A stretch of 64,000 nt of DNA from Mariaggregatimicrobium sp964498785 (GTDB lineage: Bacteria > Zhuqueibacterota > Zhuqueibacteria > Thermofontimicrobiales > Thiofontviventaceae), in NCBI GenBank assembly GCA_964498785.1, contig CAZCJL010000001.1, forward strand, positions 1-64,000, read 5' to 3'. This document shows, one piece after another, positions 35,061 to 44,190 of this stretch. The stretch's first letter is position 1. Every line of letters starts with the position of its first letter. Both the position numbers and the translations under genes were made by a program. A model generated the notes under the pieces. It made no database searches. It saw nothing but the letters and a program-made list of their open reading frames with translations, and was not told the origin of the DNA.

Positions 35061-35687
35061 ATGAATTCAATTTCAGAAAAAACAATTGAACGGCTTATCA
35101 TCTATCGCGGGCTGTTACTAAATATGGCGTCCAGTGAAGTGAAAAATATCTATTCGCATCAACTGGCAACGTTGACGGGTTTTACTTCTGCACAGATTCG
35201 GAGAGATATCATGTCAATCGGATACTCCGGTTCACCGGTGCGTGGCTATAATATAAAAAGCCTGATAAACAGCCTGGGAGAATTTATTGATGGCGATACA
35301 AAACAGGGTGTTGCTTTGGTTGGAATGGGGCATGTTGGTCGGGCAATTTTGGATTATCTCAAAGGCAGACGACCAAAACTGGATATCACTGCCACTTTTG
35401 ATTATGATCCTGCAAAAGTAAATCGTGTTATCCATGGCTGTATAAGTTACCATGTATCAGAGTTGGAAAAAGTGCTTCGCGAACAAAATATTATAGTTGG
35501 AATAATTGCAGTACCGGCTGGTGAAGCGCAAACTGTTGCCGAACGCATGGTTAACGCCGGAATTAAAGGCATTCTGAATTATGCGCCGGTAAAATTAGAT
35601 CTTCCCCCGGGAATATATGTGGACAATCGAGATATGACACTCGCAGTGGAAAAAGTGGCTTATTTTGCACGCACAGCGATAAAATAG
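35061..35687 (+). CDS. rex: Redox-sensing transcriptional repressor Rex
   Basis: A 208-residue protein. An N-terminal winged helix (residues about 5-75, ISEKTIERLIIYRGLLLN, then SAQIRRDIMSIGYSG) precedes a Rossmann domain with VALVGMGHVGRAILDY (about 85-100). Known Rex proteins bind NAD+/NADH and release DNA when the NADH/NAD+ ratio rises, derepressing fermentation and hydrogenase genes. It lies just upstream of the NADH-linked hydrogenase genes (69 bp) and carries its own candidate operator, so it probably controls the whole group. Full length. Confidence 0.95.
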   Translation: MNSISEKTIERLIIYRGLLLNMASSEVKNIYSHQLATLTGFTSAQIRRDIMSIGYSGSPVRGYNIKSLINSLGEFIDGDTKQGVALVGMGHVGRAILDYLKGRRPKLDITATFDYDPAKVNRVIHGCISYHVSELEKVLREQNIIVGIIAVPAGEAQTVAERMVNAGIKGILNYAPVKLDLPPGIYVDNRDMTLAVEKVAYFARTAIK

Positions 35688-35701
35688 AAATAAGTAGACT
35701 C

Positions 35702-35729
35702 TTGCGAAGGTTTGGAACCTTCTCAAGGC
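35702..35729. repeat. Imperfect palindrome between rex and hndA
   Basis: CTTGCGAAGGTT and AACCTTCTCAAG pair at 11 of 12 positions. The element is flanked by GAAATA at 35687-35692 and 35738-35743, which may be a target duplication, so it is possibly an inserted short element. It is placed 30-60 bp before the hndA start. Confidence 0.45.
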
Positions 35730-35756
35730 TGGTAACCGAAATACGAGGAAATTATA

Positions 35757-36230
35757 ATGAACAATACTGTTGAATCGATATTACAAAAACATCCGAATGC
35801 AAAACGGGATTCGCTGATTCCCATTTTGCAGGAGGTTCAGGAATCGGAAGGATACATTTCCCGGCAATCCATTGCCGCAATCGGGCAGCATCTCGGATTA
35901 CCCTCAAGCAAAATTTACGGTGTGGCAACGTTTTATAACCAATTTCGCTTTGAACCTACCGGCAAATATCATATTCAAGTATGTCGTGGCACCGCATGTC
36001 ACGTAAAAGGGTCGGCAAAGGTGCTCGAATCTCTGAAACGTGAATTAAACGTTGAGCCAGGTTCCACTACCCGAGATGGTCATTTTAGCCTCGAAGTAGT
36101 TGCCTGTATCGGCGCCTGTGGATTGGCGCCTGTAATTGCTATTAATGGTGAATTTTATGCCGGAGTTACTTCTGATCAAGTTAAGAAAATTCTGAAAACG
36201 TATCGAAAAGAGGTCGCTAAAAATGAATAA
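35757..36230 (+). CDS. hndA: NADH-linked hydrogenase subunit A, NuoE-like (HndA)
   Basis: A 157-residue thioredoxin-like [2Fe-2S] protein. Residues 20-65 form the helical NuoE part; the cluster ligands are CRGTAC (about 77-82) and CIGAC (about 118-122). It passes electrons between the FMN-containing subunit and the rest. It is the first gene of the hydrogenase set, overlapping the next by 8 nt. The start is behind ACGAGGAAATTATA. Both rex and the palindrome at 35702 precede it. NuoE of complex I is the alternative, but the neighbours exclude it. Confidence 0.9.
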   Translation: MNNTVESILQKHPNAKRDSLIPILQEVQESEGYISRQSIAAIGQHLGLPSSKIYGVATFYNQFRFEPTGKYHIQVCRGTACHVKGSAKVLESLKRELNVEPGSTTRDGHFSLEVVACIGACGLAPVIAINGEFYAGVTSDQVKKILKTYRKEVAKNE

Positions 36231-38220
36231 ATTTGATGATATAAAATGCTGCGATGAGTGCTGGCATGAGGCGTCCAATCCATGTCCGGAATTACTGAAA
36301 TGCCTAAATGAAAATAATCCTTTTTGCCATTCGAGTAGTTCCTGCCAGGAAGAGCTTCACGACGTGTTTGCATCACTTCGCCGGGAGAAAGTGGAAAAAC
36401 CGGTGATTTTCATCGGAACCGGAACGTGCGGTCTCGGTGCTGGCGCCGGTAAAACATTAAATCGCATTAAATCATATTTAAATGAAAATAAAATCGACGC
36501 AGAAGTCATTGAAGTCGGGTGTATTGGGCTGTGTGTGGAAGAACCAATAGTTGATGTGCAATTGCCGCAACGAACACGAATTTCGTTTAAACACATTACC
36601 AAAGAGAAAGTCGATAATTTGCTGAACGGCATTTTCAACGGACAGGTCGTAGAGGAACAAGTTATCGGGCAGTTTAGAAATGAAGCATTGGAGCCGTGGG
36701 AAAATTCACTGTATATTGATGAGCATCCATTTTTTGCTCCGCAAACGCGTTGGGTACTGGCGAATTGTGGAATCGTAAATCCGGTGAATATTAATGAATA
36801 TATTGCTTATGGCGGATATGAGGCCTTAGCCAAAACTTTGAGAGAACACACACCGCGGGATGTTTGCGATGTTGTACAACAAAGTGGATTGCGAGGTAGA
36901 GGGGGCGGTGGTTTCACAACCGGGTTGAAATGGAAACTTGCTCATGAAACATCATCGGATCAAAAATATTTTATCTGCAACGCAGATGAAGGCGATCCGG
37001 GCGCATTTATGGATCGGGCAGTTATTGAAGGCGATCCGTTCCGATTACTGGAAGGTCTTACCGTCGCGTCTTACGCTATCGGTGCTTCAAAAGCATATAT
37101 TTATATTCGCGCTGAATATCCTCTGGCGATTAAACGGCTGAAGGAGGCGATCAGCCAGGCAAAAGAATATGGCTTGCTCGGATTCAATATTTTGGATAGC
37201 GGATTTCAACTGGATGTCATTATTAAAATGGGTGCTGGCGCGTTTGTTTGTGGTGAAGAAACCGCGCTCATGCAAAGTATCGAAGGGAAGCGGGGAATGC
37301 CACGACCCCGACCGCCTTATCCGACTGATAGTGGTTTATTCGGAAAACCGACTGTCATCAACAATGTTGAAACACTGGCAAATATTCCACTGATTATGCG
37401 AAACGGAAAAGACTGGTTTCAATCGGTGGGAACGGAAAAAAGCAAAGGAACAAAAGTATTTGCTCTCTCCGGAAAGATTAACCGCACCGGTCTGGTAGAA
37501 ATAGCGATGGGAACAACCCTGCGGAAAATCGTTTTTGAAATCGGTGGCGGAATTCCGGATAATAAAACATACAAAGCAGTGCAGATTGGGGGGCCGTCTG
37601 GCGGCTGTATTCCTGAAAAACATCTGGATATTGATATTGATTATGAATCATTGCAAACAGTTGGAGCGATGATGGGATCTGGCGGATTGGTTGTAATGGA
37701 TGAAACGAATTGCATGGTGGATGTTGCAAAATATTTTATGGAATTTATTCAGCGGGAAAGCTGCGGAAAATGTATCCCGTGTCGGGAAGGTACCAGAAGA
37801 ATGCTGGAAATTCTGCAAAGAATTACGCATGGTCGAAAAAATGAAACCGGCGTGGAAGCCCTGGAACGATTTAAAGGTGTGATGTATTTAAATCGTCTGG
37901 CAATAGTGATAAAAGATACGAGCTTATGCGGACTCGGAAAAAGCGCGCCGAATCCGGTATTGAGTACTCTGCGTTGGTTCAGGGATGAATATGAAGCCCA
38001 TATTTACGAACGAAAATGTCCGGCAGCAGCATGCACCGAATTGCTGACATATCAGATTGATCCTGAATTGTGTACAGGATGCACCCTCTGTGCAAAAAAT
38101 TGCCCAACAGGTGCAATTTTAGGAAAAGCAAAAACACCGCATTACATTGTCAATGACAAATGTATCGGTTGTGGTTCGTGTGTGGATATATGTCGGTTTA
38201 AAGCTATCTCTGTAAACTAA
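36223..38220 (+). CDS. hndC: NADH-linked hydrogenase flavin subunit, NuoF-like (HndC)
   Basis: A 665-residue protein. Residues 1-45 are an unusual Cys-rich extension (Cys in KCCDEC, then NPCPELLKCL, FCH and SSC). A [2Fe-2S] thioredoxin-like domain follows (about 65-135, ligands near TCGLG and CIGLC). The NADH/FMN module has RGRGGGGFTTG (about 224) and GEETALMQSIEG. A [4Fe-4S] domain has ESCGKCIPCREG (about 513), and the C-terminal two-cluster ferredoxin has CTGCTLCAKNCPTG and CIGCGSCVDIC. It oxidises or reduces NAD(H) and may bifurcate electrons between ferredoxin and NADH in HydABC/HndABCD enzymes. Located in the cytoplasm. Confidence 0.93.
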   Translation: MNKFDDIKCCDECWHEASNPCPELLKCLNENNPFCHSSSSCQEELHDVFASLRREKVEKPVIFIGTGTCGLGAGAGKTLNRIKSYLNENKIDAEVIEVGCIGLCVEEPIVDVQLPQRTRISFKHITKEKVDNLLNGIFNGQVVEEQVIGQFRNEALEPWENSLYIDEHPFFAPQTRWVLANCGIVNPVNINEYIAYGGYEALAKTLREHTPRDVCDVVQQSGLRGRGGGGFTTGLKWKLAHETSSDQKYFICNADEGDPGAFMDRAVIEGDPFRLLEGLTVASYAIGASKAYIYIRAEYPLAIKRLKEAISQAKEYGLLGFNILDSGFQLDVIIKMGAGAFVCGEETALMQSIEGKRGMPRPRPPYPTDSGLFGKPTVINNVETLANIPLIMRNGKDWFQSVGTEKSKGTKVFALSGKINRTGLVEIAMGTTLRKIVFEIGGGIPDNKTYKAVQIGGPSGGCIPEKHLDIDIDYESLQTVGAMMGSGGLVVMDETNCMVDVAKYFMEFIQRESCGKCIPCREGTRRMLEILQRITHGRKNETGVEALERFKGVMYLNRLAIVIKDTSLCGLGKSAPNPVLSTLRWFRDEYEAHIYERKCPAAACTELLTYQIDPELCTGCTLCAKNCPTGAILGKAKTPHYIVNDKCIGCGSCVDICRFKAISVN

Positions 38221-38233
38221 AGCGAGGTTAAAA

Positions 38234-39955
38234 GTGATTACAATTGAAGTGAACAATAGAAAAATACAGGCAACTGAAGGCGAAACAATTTTAACTGTTT
38301 TAAAGCGGGAAGGAATTAATGTCCCCACATTATGTCATCTTGAAGGACTTTTTCCTACAGGCGCCTGTCGTTTGTGTGTCGTGGAAGTTGATGGTTTTGC
38401 AGGATTGGTTCCGAGCTGTGCATATCCTGTAAGTGACGGAATGAAAATAAAAACCCATTCTGAGCGAGCGCTTCGGGCGCGAAAAACAATCATTGAATTG
38501 CTGTTATCAAATCACCCGGACGACTGTCTTTATTGCGTTCGGAATAAAAACTGTGATTTACAGAATTTGGCCGAAGAATTGGGTGTGCGGCAGCGAAGAT
38601 ATACCGGAGAAAAAAATACATATAATATCGACACATCAAATCCCGCGATTTTACGGGATCCGGCAAAGTGTATTTTATGCGGAAAATGCGTGCGTGTGTG
38701 CGAAGAAATTCAGGGTGTGAGCGCGATCGATTTTATCAGTCGCGGTAGCCGGGCGCATGTAGGAACTGCATTTGACGAAGGGTTGAACGTTTCCAGTTGC
38801 ATTAATTGTGGGCAATGTATTGTGGTGTGCCCGACCGGTGCATTACGGGAAAAGAGTGACATCAAAGAGGTGGTGGACGCGCTGAACGATCCTGATAAAT
38901 TTGTGGTCGTCCAACATGCCCCCAGTATTTCCGTGACCCTGGGTGAAGAATTCGGAATAAAACCAGGACATGATGTCGTCGGCATTATGACAGCCACCTT
39001 GCGACGGTTGGGTTTTGACAGGGTGTTCGATACTGCCTTTGCTGCGGATTTAACAATTATGGAAGAAGCCTCTGAACTTGTGAATCGGATTCAAAATGGC
39101 GGTAAATTGCCAATGCTGACAAGTTGTTCGCCAGGCTGGATTAAGTTTGTTGAACAGTATTATCCTGATTTTATTGATAATCTTTCCACTTGTAAAAGCC
39201 CGCAACAGATGATGGGCGCGATTATAAAAAGTTTTTTTGCCGAACGGGAAGGCGTCGACCCTGGTAATATTTATAGTGTTTCCATTATGCCCTGTACCGC
39301 GAAAAAATTTGAGGCGGATCGTTCGGAAATGGTTCAACATGGCGTTACTGATATTGACGCCGTATTAACAACTCGTGAATTCGCCCGCATTATTAAAATG
39401 CGCGGTCTGGACCTGAAAAATATGGAACCCGACGCTGCTGATAATCCCTTTGGCGAAAGAAGTTCGGCCGGAAAACTGTTTGGCGTGAGCGGCGGTGTGG
39501 CAGAGGCAGCCATTCGCACAGCTCACTATCTGTTGACAGGTACGGAAATGGAGAATATGAAAATGCAGCAGCTTCGCGGGCTGAACGGCGTTAAGGAAAC
39601 CCGTGTGAAAATCGGTAGTACGGAGCTTGGCGTCGCTGTTGTCAGTGGTTTGGGTAATGCCCGGGAACTCCTCGATGCGATAGAAAGGGGAGAGAAGGAT
39701 ATTCATTTTATTGAAGTAATGACATGTCCCGGAGGATGTATTTCCGGGGGGGGACAACCGTTAACTTCTAACCCGGACGTGATCCGTGCCAGAATGCGGA
39801 GGCTGTATGAGATCGACCGGGATGCGAAAATAATGACTTCACATGCAAATCCCGATATCAAGCGAATTTACAATGAATTTCTTGGTGAACCGTTGAGTAA
39901 AAAGAGTCACCATTTGTTACATACGACCTATAAAAAACGAGAAGTTTTACTATAA
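38234..39955 (+). CDS. hndD: NADH-linked [FeFe] hydrogenase catalytic subunit (HndD/HydA)
   Basis: A 573-residue protein with GTG start at 38234 behind GCGAGGTTAAAA. It comprises a [2Fe-2S] ferredoxin domain (about 1-75), a His/Cys [4Fe-4S] site (HPDDCLYCVRNKNC), two [4Fe-4S] clusters (CILCGKCVRVC and CINCGQCIVVCPTG) and the H-cluster domain (about 215-560). The H-cluster motifs are L1 TSCSPGW (about 295), L2 MPCTAKKFE (about 352) and L3 EVMTCPGGCISGGGQP (about 494). L1 has Ser where prototypes have TSCCP; I recall such a variant in trimeric NADH-dependent enzymes. The C-terminal small domain (SHANPDIKRIYNEF, LLHTTY) is complete. It makes or consumes H2; the HydEFG maturases are not in the window. 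Confidence 0.94.
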   Translation: MITIEVNNRKIQATEGETILTVLKREGINVPTLCHLEGLFPTGACRLCVVEVDGFAGLVPSCAYPVSDGMKIKTHSERALRARKTIIELLLSNHPDDCLYCVRNKNCDLQNLAEELGVRQRRYTGEKNTYNIDTSNPAILRDPAKCILCGKCVRVCEEIQGVSAIDFISRGSRAHVGTAFDEGLNVSSCINCGQCIVVCPTGALREKSDIKEVVDALNDPDKFVVVQHAPSISVTLGEEFGIKPGHDVVGIMTATLRRLGFDRVFDTAFAADLTIMEEASELVNRIQNGGKLPMLTSCSPGWIKFVEQYYPDFIDNLSTCKSPQQMMGAIIKSFFAEREGVDPGNIYSVSIMPCTAKKFEADRSEMVQHGVTDIDAVLTTREFARIIKMRGLDLKNMEPDAADNPFGERSSAGKLFGVSGGVAEAAIRTAHYLLTGTEMENMKMQQLRGLNGVKETRVKIGSTELGVAVVSGLGNARELLDAIERGEKDIHFIEVMTCPGGCISGGGQPLTSNPDVIRARMRRLYEIDRDAKIMTSHANPDIKRIYNEFLGEPLSKKSHHLLHTTYKKREVLL

Positions 39956-39971
39956 AAGGAGTTGATCTCTT

Positions 39972-41984
39972 TTGAGAAGTAAATACAAACAGGCAATTGT
40001 CACAACAATACAGGACAGATGCCGGGTGTGCTACACCTGCGTTCGGGAATGTCCGGCCAAAGCAATCCGAATTGCCAACGGACAGGCAGAAGTGATCGCA
40101 GAACGATGTATCGGATGCGGTAATTGCGTTCGGGTGTGTAGCCAAAAGGCGAAACAGGTGGTCAGCTCGACAGATGATGTTATGAAACTGGTTAATTCTG
40201 AGGCCAAAGTTGCTGCATGTGTTGCACCGAGTTTTGCTGCAGAATTTACAGAAATAAATGAAGAACAACTTGTCGGAATGGTCAGGCAACTGGGTTTTAA
40301 ATATGTCACTGAAGTTGCCTTTGGTGCGGATTTGGTTGCTCGTAAAACACGGGAATTATTAGCTCAGACAAACGAAAATCGGTACATTGCCACTGCGTGT
40401 CCGGCTGTTTTTGGATATGTAAAACGCTATCATCCGGAATTAATCAATAATCTGGCTCCGGTTGTCTCGCCAATGATCGCCAGTGCCAGGGCATTGCGGA
40501 AGCTACATGGTAAAGATTTGAAGATTGTTTTTATTGGTCCCTGTATTGCAAAGAAGGGGGAAGCCTATAGTGATGAGATGAACGGAGAGATCGACGAGGT
40601 ATTGACATTTTCCGAGCTCCGCCAATTGTTTCACCAAAACAAAGTATCTTCTGATGCGATCGAGCTGTCGGATTTCGATCCGCCTTATGCTTATCGGGGA
40701 TCGCTCTTTCCGATTGGCAGGGGACTGTTAGAAGCAGCGAATATTCAGGAAGATTTGGTTTCAAACAAAGTGATTTCAGCGTCAGGCCAATCGAATTTCA
40801 TTGGGGCAATTATCGAATTCAGTCTGGGAGAAGAAAATGCTGACTTTTTAGATGTGCTTTGTTGTGATGGCTGTATCATGGGGGCTGGTATGACGACCAA
40901 AGAGCCGCTATTCCGCAGAAGATCACGTGTGAGTGCGTATGTGCGCCACTCACTGAAAACGAGATCACAGCGGGATTGGGCTGAATATATGAAAAAATTC
41001 AAAGACCTGGATTTATCACGTTCATTTACACCGTATGATCAACGAATCTCCAGCCCGGATGAGGAAAAAATTAAAGAGATACTGGCGAAAATGGGAAAAC
41101 TCAAACCAGAGGATGAACTGAATTGCGGAGCCTGTGGTTACGAAACCTGCCGCGAACATGCTGTCGCGATTTACAAAGGACTTGCCGAAAGTGAGATGTG
41201 TTTGCCTTATACCATTGAAAAATTACACAAAACAATAAAAGAATTAGGCATATCCAATGAACAGTTGGCGAGCACCCGTGAAGCGCTCATTCAATCTGAA
41301 AAAATGGCAAGTATGGGACAATTAGCCGCCGGGATTGCCCATGAGATTAATAATCCCCTTGGTGTAGTACTCATGTATTCGCATCTGCTGATGCAGGAAT
41401 ACGGTGAGCAGGATGAAGAGACAGAAGATTTACAAATGATTGTGCAACACGCGGATCGTGCCAAAAAAATTGTCGCTGGTTTGTTGAATTTTGCCCGGCA
41501 AAATAAAGTTAATTTAAAACCTGTAAATATACCTGATTTAATCAATGATAGCATCAAGTCAGTTTATATCCCTGAAAATGTGAAAGTGAAAACCGATTTT
41601 CAATTTAAAAATCCAACCGCTGATATTGATCGGGACCAGTTGATACAAGTCTTTACAAATTTTTATAATAATAGTATCACCGCGATGCCCGATGGCGGAA
41701 AGTTGACAGTTGAGGGAAGAGATGATGGTGATAAGATAATGATTACTGTGAAAGATACCGGGACTGGTATTCCAAAGGAACTGATTCCGAAAATATTTGA
41801 ACCATTTTTTACCACAAAGAAACTGGGAAAAGGAACCGGATTAGGTTTGGCGATTACGTATGGCATTCTGAAAATGCATCGCGGTGATATTTATGTCGAT
41901 TCAAATAGTGATCCCAACGAGGGCCCGACCGGAACGAGTATTAGAGTAACCTTGCCCCGGACTGGCTTGAGAAGTGAAAGCTAA
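39972..41984 (+). CDS. [FeFe]-hydrogenase-like sensor histidine kinase (HsfB-type fusion)
   Basis: A 670-residue soluble protein with a TTG start behind AAAGGAG. Residues about 15-60 hold two [4Fe-4S] clusters (CRVCYTCVRECP, CIGCGNCVRVC). Residues 75-350 are a hydrogenase H-domain with degenerate motifs (TACPAVF near 141, GPCIAKKGE near 189, CCDGCIMGAG near 297), as in sensory group C enzymes. A further Fe-S domain has CGACGYETC (about 384) and a distal Cys (EMCLPY). A histidine kinase follows, with HisKA motif GIAHEINNPLG (His about 456) and an HATPase domain (NFYNNSITAMPDGG, DTGTGIP, GTGLGLAI). I infer that it senses H2 or redox state at its Fe-S/H-cluster and phosphorylates a receiver. It directly follows hndD. 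Confidence 0.9.
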   Translation: MRSKYKQAIVTTIQDRCRVCYTCVRECPAKAIRIANGQAEVIAERCIGCGNCVRVCSQKAKQVVSSTDDVMKLVNSEAKVAACVAPSFAAEFTEINEEQLVGMVRQLGFKYVTEVAFGADLVARKTRELLAQTNENRYIATACPAVFGYVKRYHPELINNLAPVVSPMIASARALRKLHGKDLKIVFIGPCIAKKGEAYSDEMNGEIDEVLTFSELRQLFHQNKVSSDAIELSDFDPPYAYRGSLFPIGRGLLEAANIQEDLVSNKVISASGQSNFIGAIIEFSLGEENADFLDVLCCDGCIMGAGMTTKEPLFRRRSRVSAYVRHSLKTRSQRDWAEYMKKFKDLDLSRSFTPYDQRISSPDEEKIKEILAKMGKLKPEDELNCGACGYETCREHAVAIYKGLAESEMCLPYTIEKLHKTIKELGISNEQLASTREALIQSEKMASMGQLAAGIAHEINNPLGVVLMYSHLLMQEYGEQDEETEDLQMIVQHADRAKKIVAGLLNFARQNKVNLKPVNIPDLINDSIKSVYIPENVKVKTDFQFKNPTADIDRDQLIQVFTNFYNNSITAMPDGGKLTVEGRDDGDKIMITVKDTGTGIPKELIPKIFEPFFTTKKLGKGTGLGLAITYGILKMHRGDIYVDSNSDPNEGPTGTSIRVTLPRTGLRSES

Positions 41985-42010
41985 TTTGCTTTGCGAAAGA
42001 AAAAAATAAT

Positions 42011-42057
42011 CCGGAGTGAATCGCTCTTGTGCGCCTGTGCTGCATTTATGCGATTCA
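42011..42057. repeat. Inverted repeat near the kinase/receiver junction
   Basis: CCGGAGTGAATCGC (42011-42024) is the exact reverse complement of 42813-42826, so the two copies flank the 42173-42571 gene. Locally TGAATCGC (42017-42024) pairs with GCGATTCA (42050-42057), giving a small hairpin after the kinase gene. The region 41985-42172 otherwise holds nothing coding. Confidence 0.5.
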
Positions 42058-42172
42058 AAAAGTTGTTTTTATTAATCCAAAAAAAACAAAGAGATTAGCT
42101 AAAAATAAATTATCTGTGTATGCGCTTTTATAAGAATTTGAAACGTGACAGATTTTCTAAACGAGGACAGAC

Positions 42173-42571
42173 ATGAGAAATTCGAATACAAAAATTCTGA
42201 TTGTTGATGATGACATTGATTTTTTAACACAATTGGAAATTAATTTAAAAGGAGAAGGCTTTGACGTTGTCACAGCAGATGGACAACAAGCCGCTGAAAA
42301 AATTTTGAATGACACAACCCCGCATCTGGCGATTATCGATCTGATGATGGAAAATATGGATGGCGGATTTTCATTAGCATATCATATTAAGAAAAAAGAT
42401 CAATCCATTCCGGTGATTTTGGTAACTGCTGTCGCCAGCGAAGCCGGGCTCGAGTTTGATGCAGTAACAGATGAAGAGCGTTCATGGGTAAAGGCGGATG
42501 TGTTTTTAGCAAAACCAATCCGATTTGAGCAATTGCTGCGCGAAATAAAAAAATTACTCAAACTGGATTGA
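42173..42571 (+). CDS. Single-domain response regulator (receiver)
   Basis: A 132-residue CheY-like receiver with ILIVDDDIDF at the N-terminus (acid pocket), the phospho-accepting Asp in LAIIDLMMENMDG (about residue 55), and the conserved Lys in FLAKPIRFEQLL (about 114). There is no output domain. It follows the sensor hydrogenase-kinase by 188 bp, so it is the natural partner or a phosphate shuttle to the later proteins. The start is behind AACGAGGACAGAC. Confidence 0.9.
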   Translation: MRNSNTKILIVDDDIDFLTQLEINLKGEGFDVVTADGQQAAEKILNDTTPHLAIIDLMMENMDGGFSLAYHIKKKDQSIPVILVTAVASEAGLEFDAVTDEERSWVKADVFLAKPIRFEQLLREIKKLLKLD

Positions 42572-42909
42572 ACAATCCGTAAAGCAAGTTAAGGGCATTG
42601 CTTCCTCCTCATTTATATAACCTGCCAGGGTGGAATCTGTGGTTGATTCGGGAATATTTTCACTTCGCACCTTGATTCAACTGGATTTCACCCTGGTCGA
42701 TGTTTATCGCTTGCATACGAAAATATTCTGCAAGCTACCCTTATCTTGTTTAGCTACAAGCCTTCGCAAGGGTTTGCCCGGCAATTACCGAGTTCCTGGA
42801 CACGTTCTAAAGGCGATTCACTCCGGAACGAACGTTCAATTGATGGAAAAATATATTCTCATGTAAGAATTTTAGGTAGTATAATATTTCAAAAAAAAAG
42901 GTGTCAAAA
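42572..42909. other. Intergenic region with repeat DNA
   Basis: No credible gene. It has inverted repeats GAATATTTTC (42652-42661) and GAAAATATTC (42719-42728), a segment TTCGCAAGGGTTTGCC (from about 42773) resembling other intergenic sites (60978), and the CTCCGG repeat at 42801-42826. A frame at 42630-42866 is present but has no ribosome site and is composed of this repeat. Confidence 0.5.
42801..42826. repeat. Dispersed repeat ending in CTCCGG, copy 3
   Basis: Contains TAAAGGCGATTCACTCCGG, an inverted copy of 42011-42024 and related to 11542-11570 and 61033-61061. Confidence 0.45.
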
Positions 42910-44037
42910 ATGGAAATGTTAAAAACTCTTGTTGTTGATGATGAACTTGGAATGCGAATGAGTATTAAACGCGCATTAATAAACTATAAAGTAAATCTGC
43001 CTGACATCGATGATCCTGTTCGTTTTGAAGTGGATGTTGCAGAGACCGGTGAAGAAGCATTGGATAAAATAAATATAGATAAACCGGACGTACTTTTGTT
43101 GGATTACAAACTTCCGGGAATCAGCGGGCTTGAATTACTGGAAAAAGTGGCGTCGCAGGATAACGAAATGGTGACCATCATGATCACTGCGTATGCTTCC
43201 ATTGAGACTGCTGTGACTGCTGTAAAACGGGGAGCGTTTGATTTTCTCTCAAAACCATTTACACCGGATGAATTATATAAGACTCTGTCCAAGGCCGCGC
43301 ATAAATTAATTCTCGCCCGTCGGGTTCGTAAGCTGGAGCAGGAAAAGCATCAGGTTCGTTTCCAATTCATTTCCGTACTTGGTCACGAGCTAAAATCTCC
43401 TCTTAATTCGGTCGAGGGATATATGGACATCATGAAAAATAAAACCCTGGGAAATGATGTCTCCAATTATGATAATATGATCGACCGCTGCCTCATCCGC
43501 ATCGATGGAATGCGTAAGTTGATCTATGATTTGCTCGATTTAACCCGTATCGAATCTGGTCAGAAAAAAAGAGAACTAAAATTACAGGATATTACAAAAA
43601 TCGCAGAACTGGCAGTGGAAACAGCTTTGCCCGCAGCAAAAGAAAAAAATATCTCCTTAAATTTCAATCCGCCGGATGCAGTAGAGATGATGTGCGACAG
43701 TGGCGAGATCGAAATAATATTGAACAATCTCATTTCGAATGCAGTGAAGTATAACAAAGAAAACGGAAAGGTTGATATTGATATTCGTCCAAATGAACAG
43801 ACGGTTAGTATAACTGTGAAGGACAATGGTATCGGGATGTCGGACGAGGAAGCGTCGCGCTTATTTCAGGAATTTGTGCGAATTCGAAATGAAAACACAA
43901 AAAATATTCAGGGCAGTGGACTGGGTTTAACGATTGTGAAAAAAATCGTCAACCTTTACAAAGGAACAATTCATGTAAAAAGTAAACCAGATGTGGGAAG
44001 CACATTTACGGTGGTTTTACAAAAAGATACTGATTAG
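42910..44037 (+). CDS. Receiver-histidine kinase hybrid
   Basis: A 375-residue protein from the ATG at 42910 (behind AAGGTG; a GTG three codons earlier is also possible). The N-terminal receiver has TLVVDDELGM and the Asp in VLLLDYKLPG (about residue 64). A histidine kinase follows: HisKA motif VLGHELKSPLNS (His about 158) and HATPase sequence NNLISNAVKYNKENG, DNGIGM, GSGLGLTIVKKIV. No sensor domain or membrane segment, so it is a soluble relay element that may receive phosphate from one kinase and signal to another. It is downstream of the receiver 42173 and upstream of the haem-sensor kinase. Confidence 0.9.
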   Translation: MEMLKTLVVDDELGMRMSIKRALINYKVNLPDIDDPVRFEVDVAETGEEALDKINIDKPDVLLLDYKLPGISGLELLEKVASQDNEMVTIMITAYASIETAVTAVKRGAFDFLSKPFTPDELYKTLSKAAHKLILARRVRKLEQEKHQVRFQFISVLGHELKSPLNSVEGYMDIMKNKTLGNDVSNYDNMIDRCLIRIDGMRKLIYDLLDLTRIESGQKKRELKLQDITKIAELAVETALPAAKEKNISLNFNPPDAVEMMCDSGEIEIILNNLISNAVKYNKENGKVDIDIRPNEQTVSITVKDNGIGMSDEEASRLFQEFVRIRNENTKNIQGSGLGLTIVKKIVNLYKGTIHVKSKPDVGSTFTVVLQKDTD

Positions 44038-44190
44038 CTCTTTTCGATAATTAGATGATATTTCATAAGCCATGTTTTTATCATTTTTCGCTTGATATTT
44101 CATGTTGTCTGGAGTATATTATACATTCAACGATTTTATATGTGTCTGGAATCGAAATTTCTTAGATAGAAATCACTTCGTGACTTTGAA

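Noticed and set aside
36223..38220. Complex I genes (nuoE/nuoF) rather than hydrogenase
   Set aside because: The following gene is an [FeFe] hydrogenase catalytic subunit and no other nuo genes follow, so the trimeric hydrogenase reading is better.
42630..42866. Plus-strand frame of 78 residues
   Set aside because: It consists of dispersed repeat DNA with inverted repeats and has no credible start signal.
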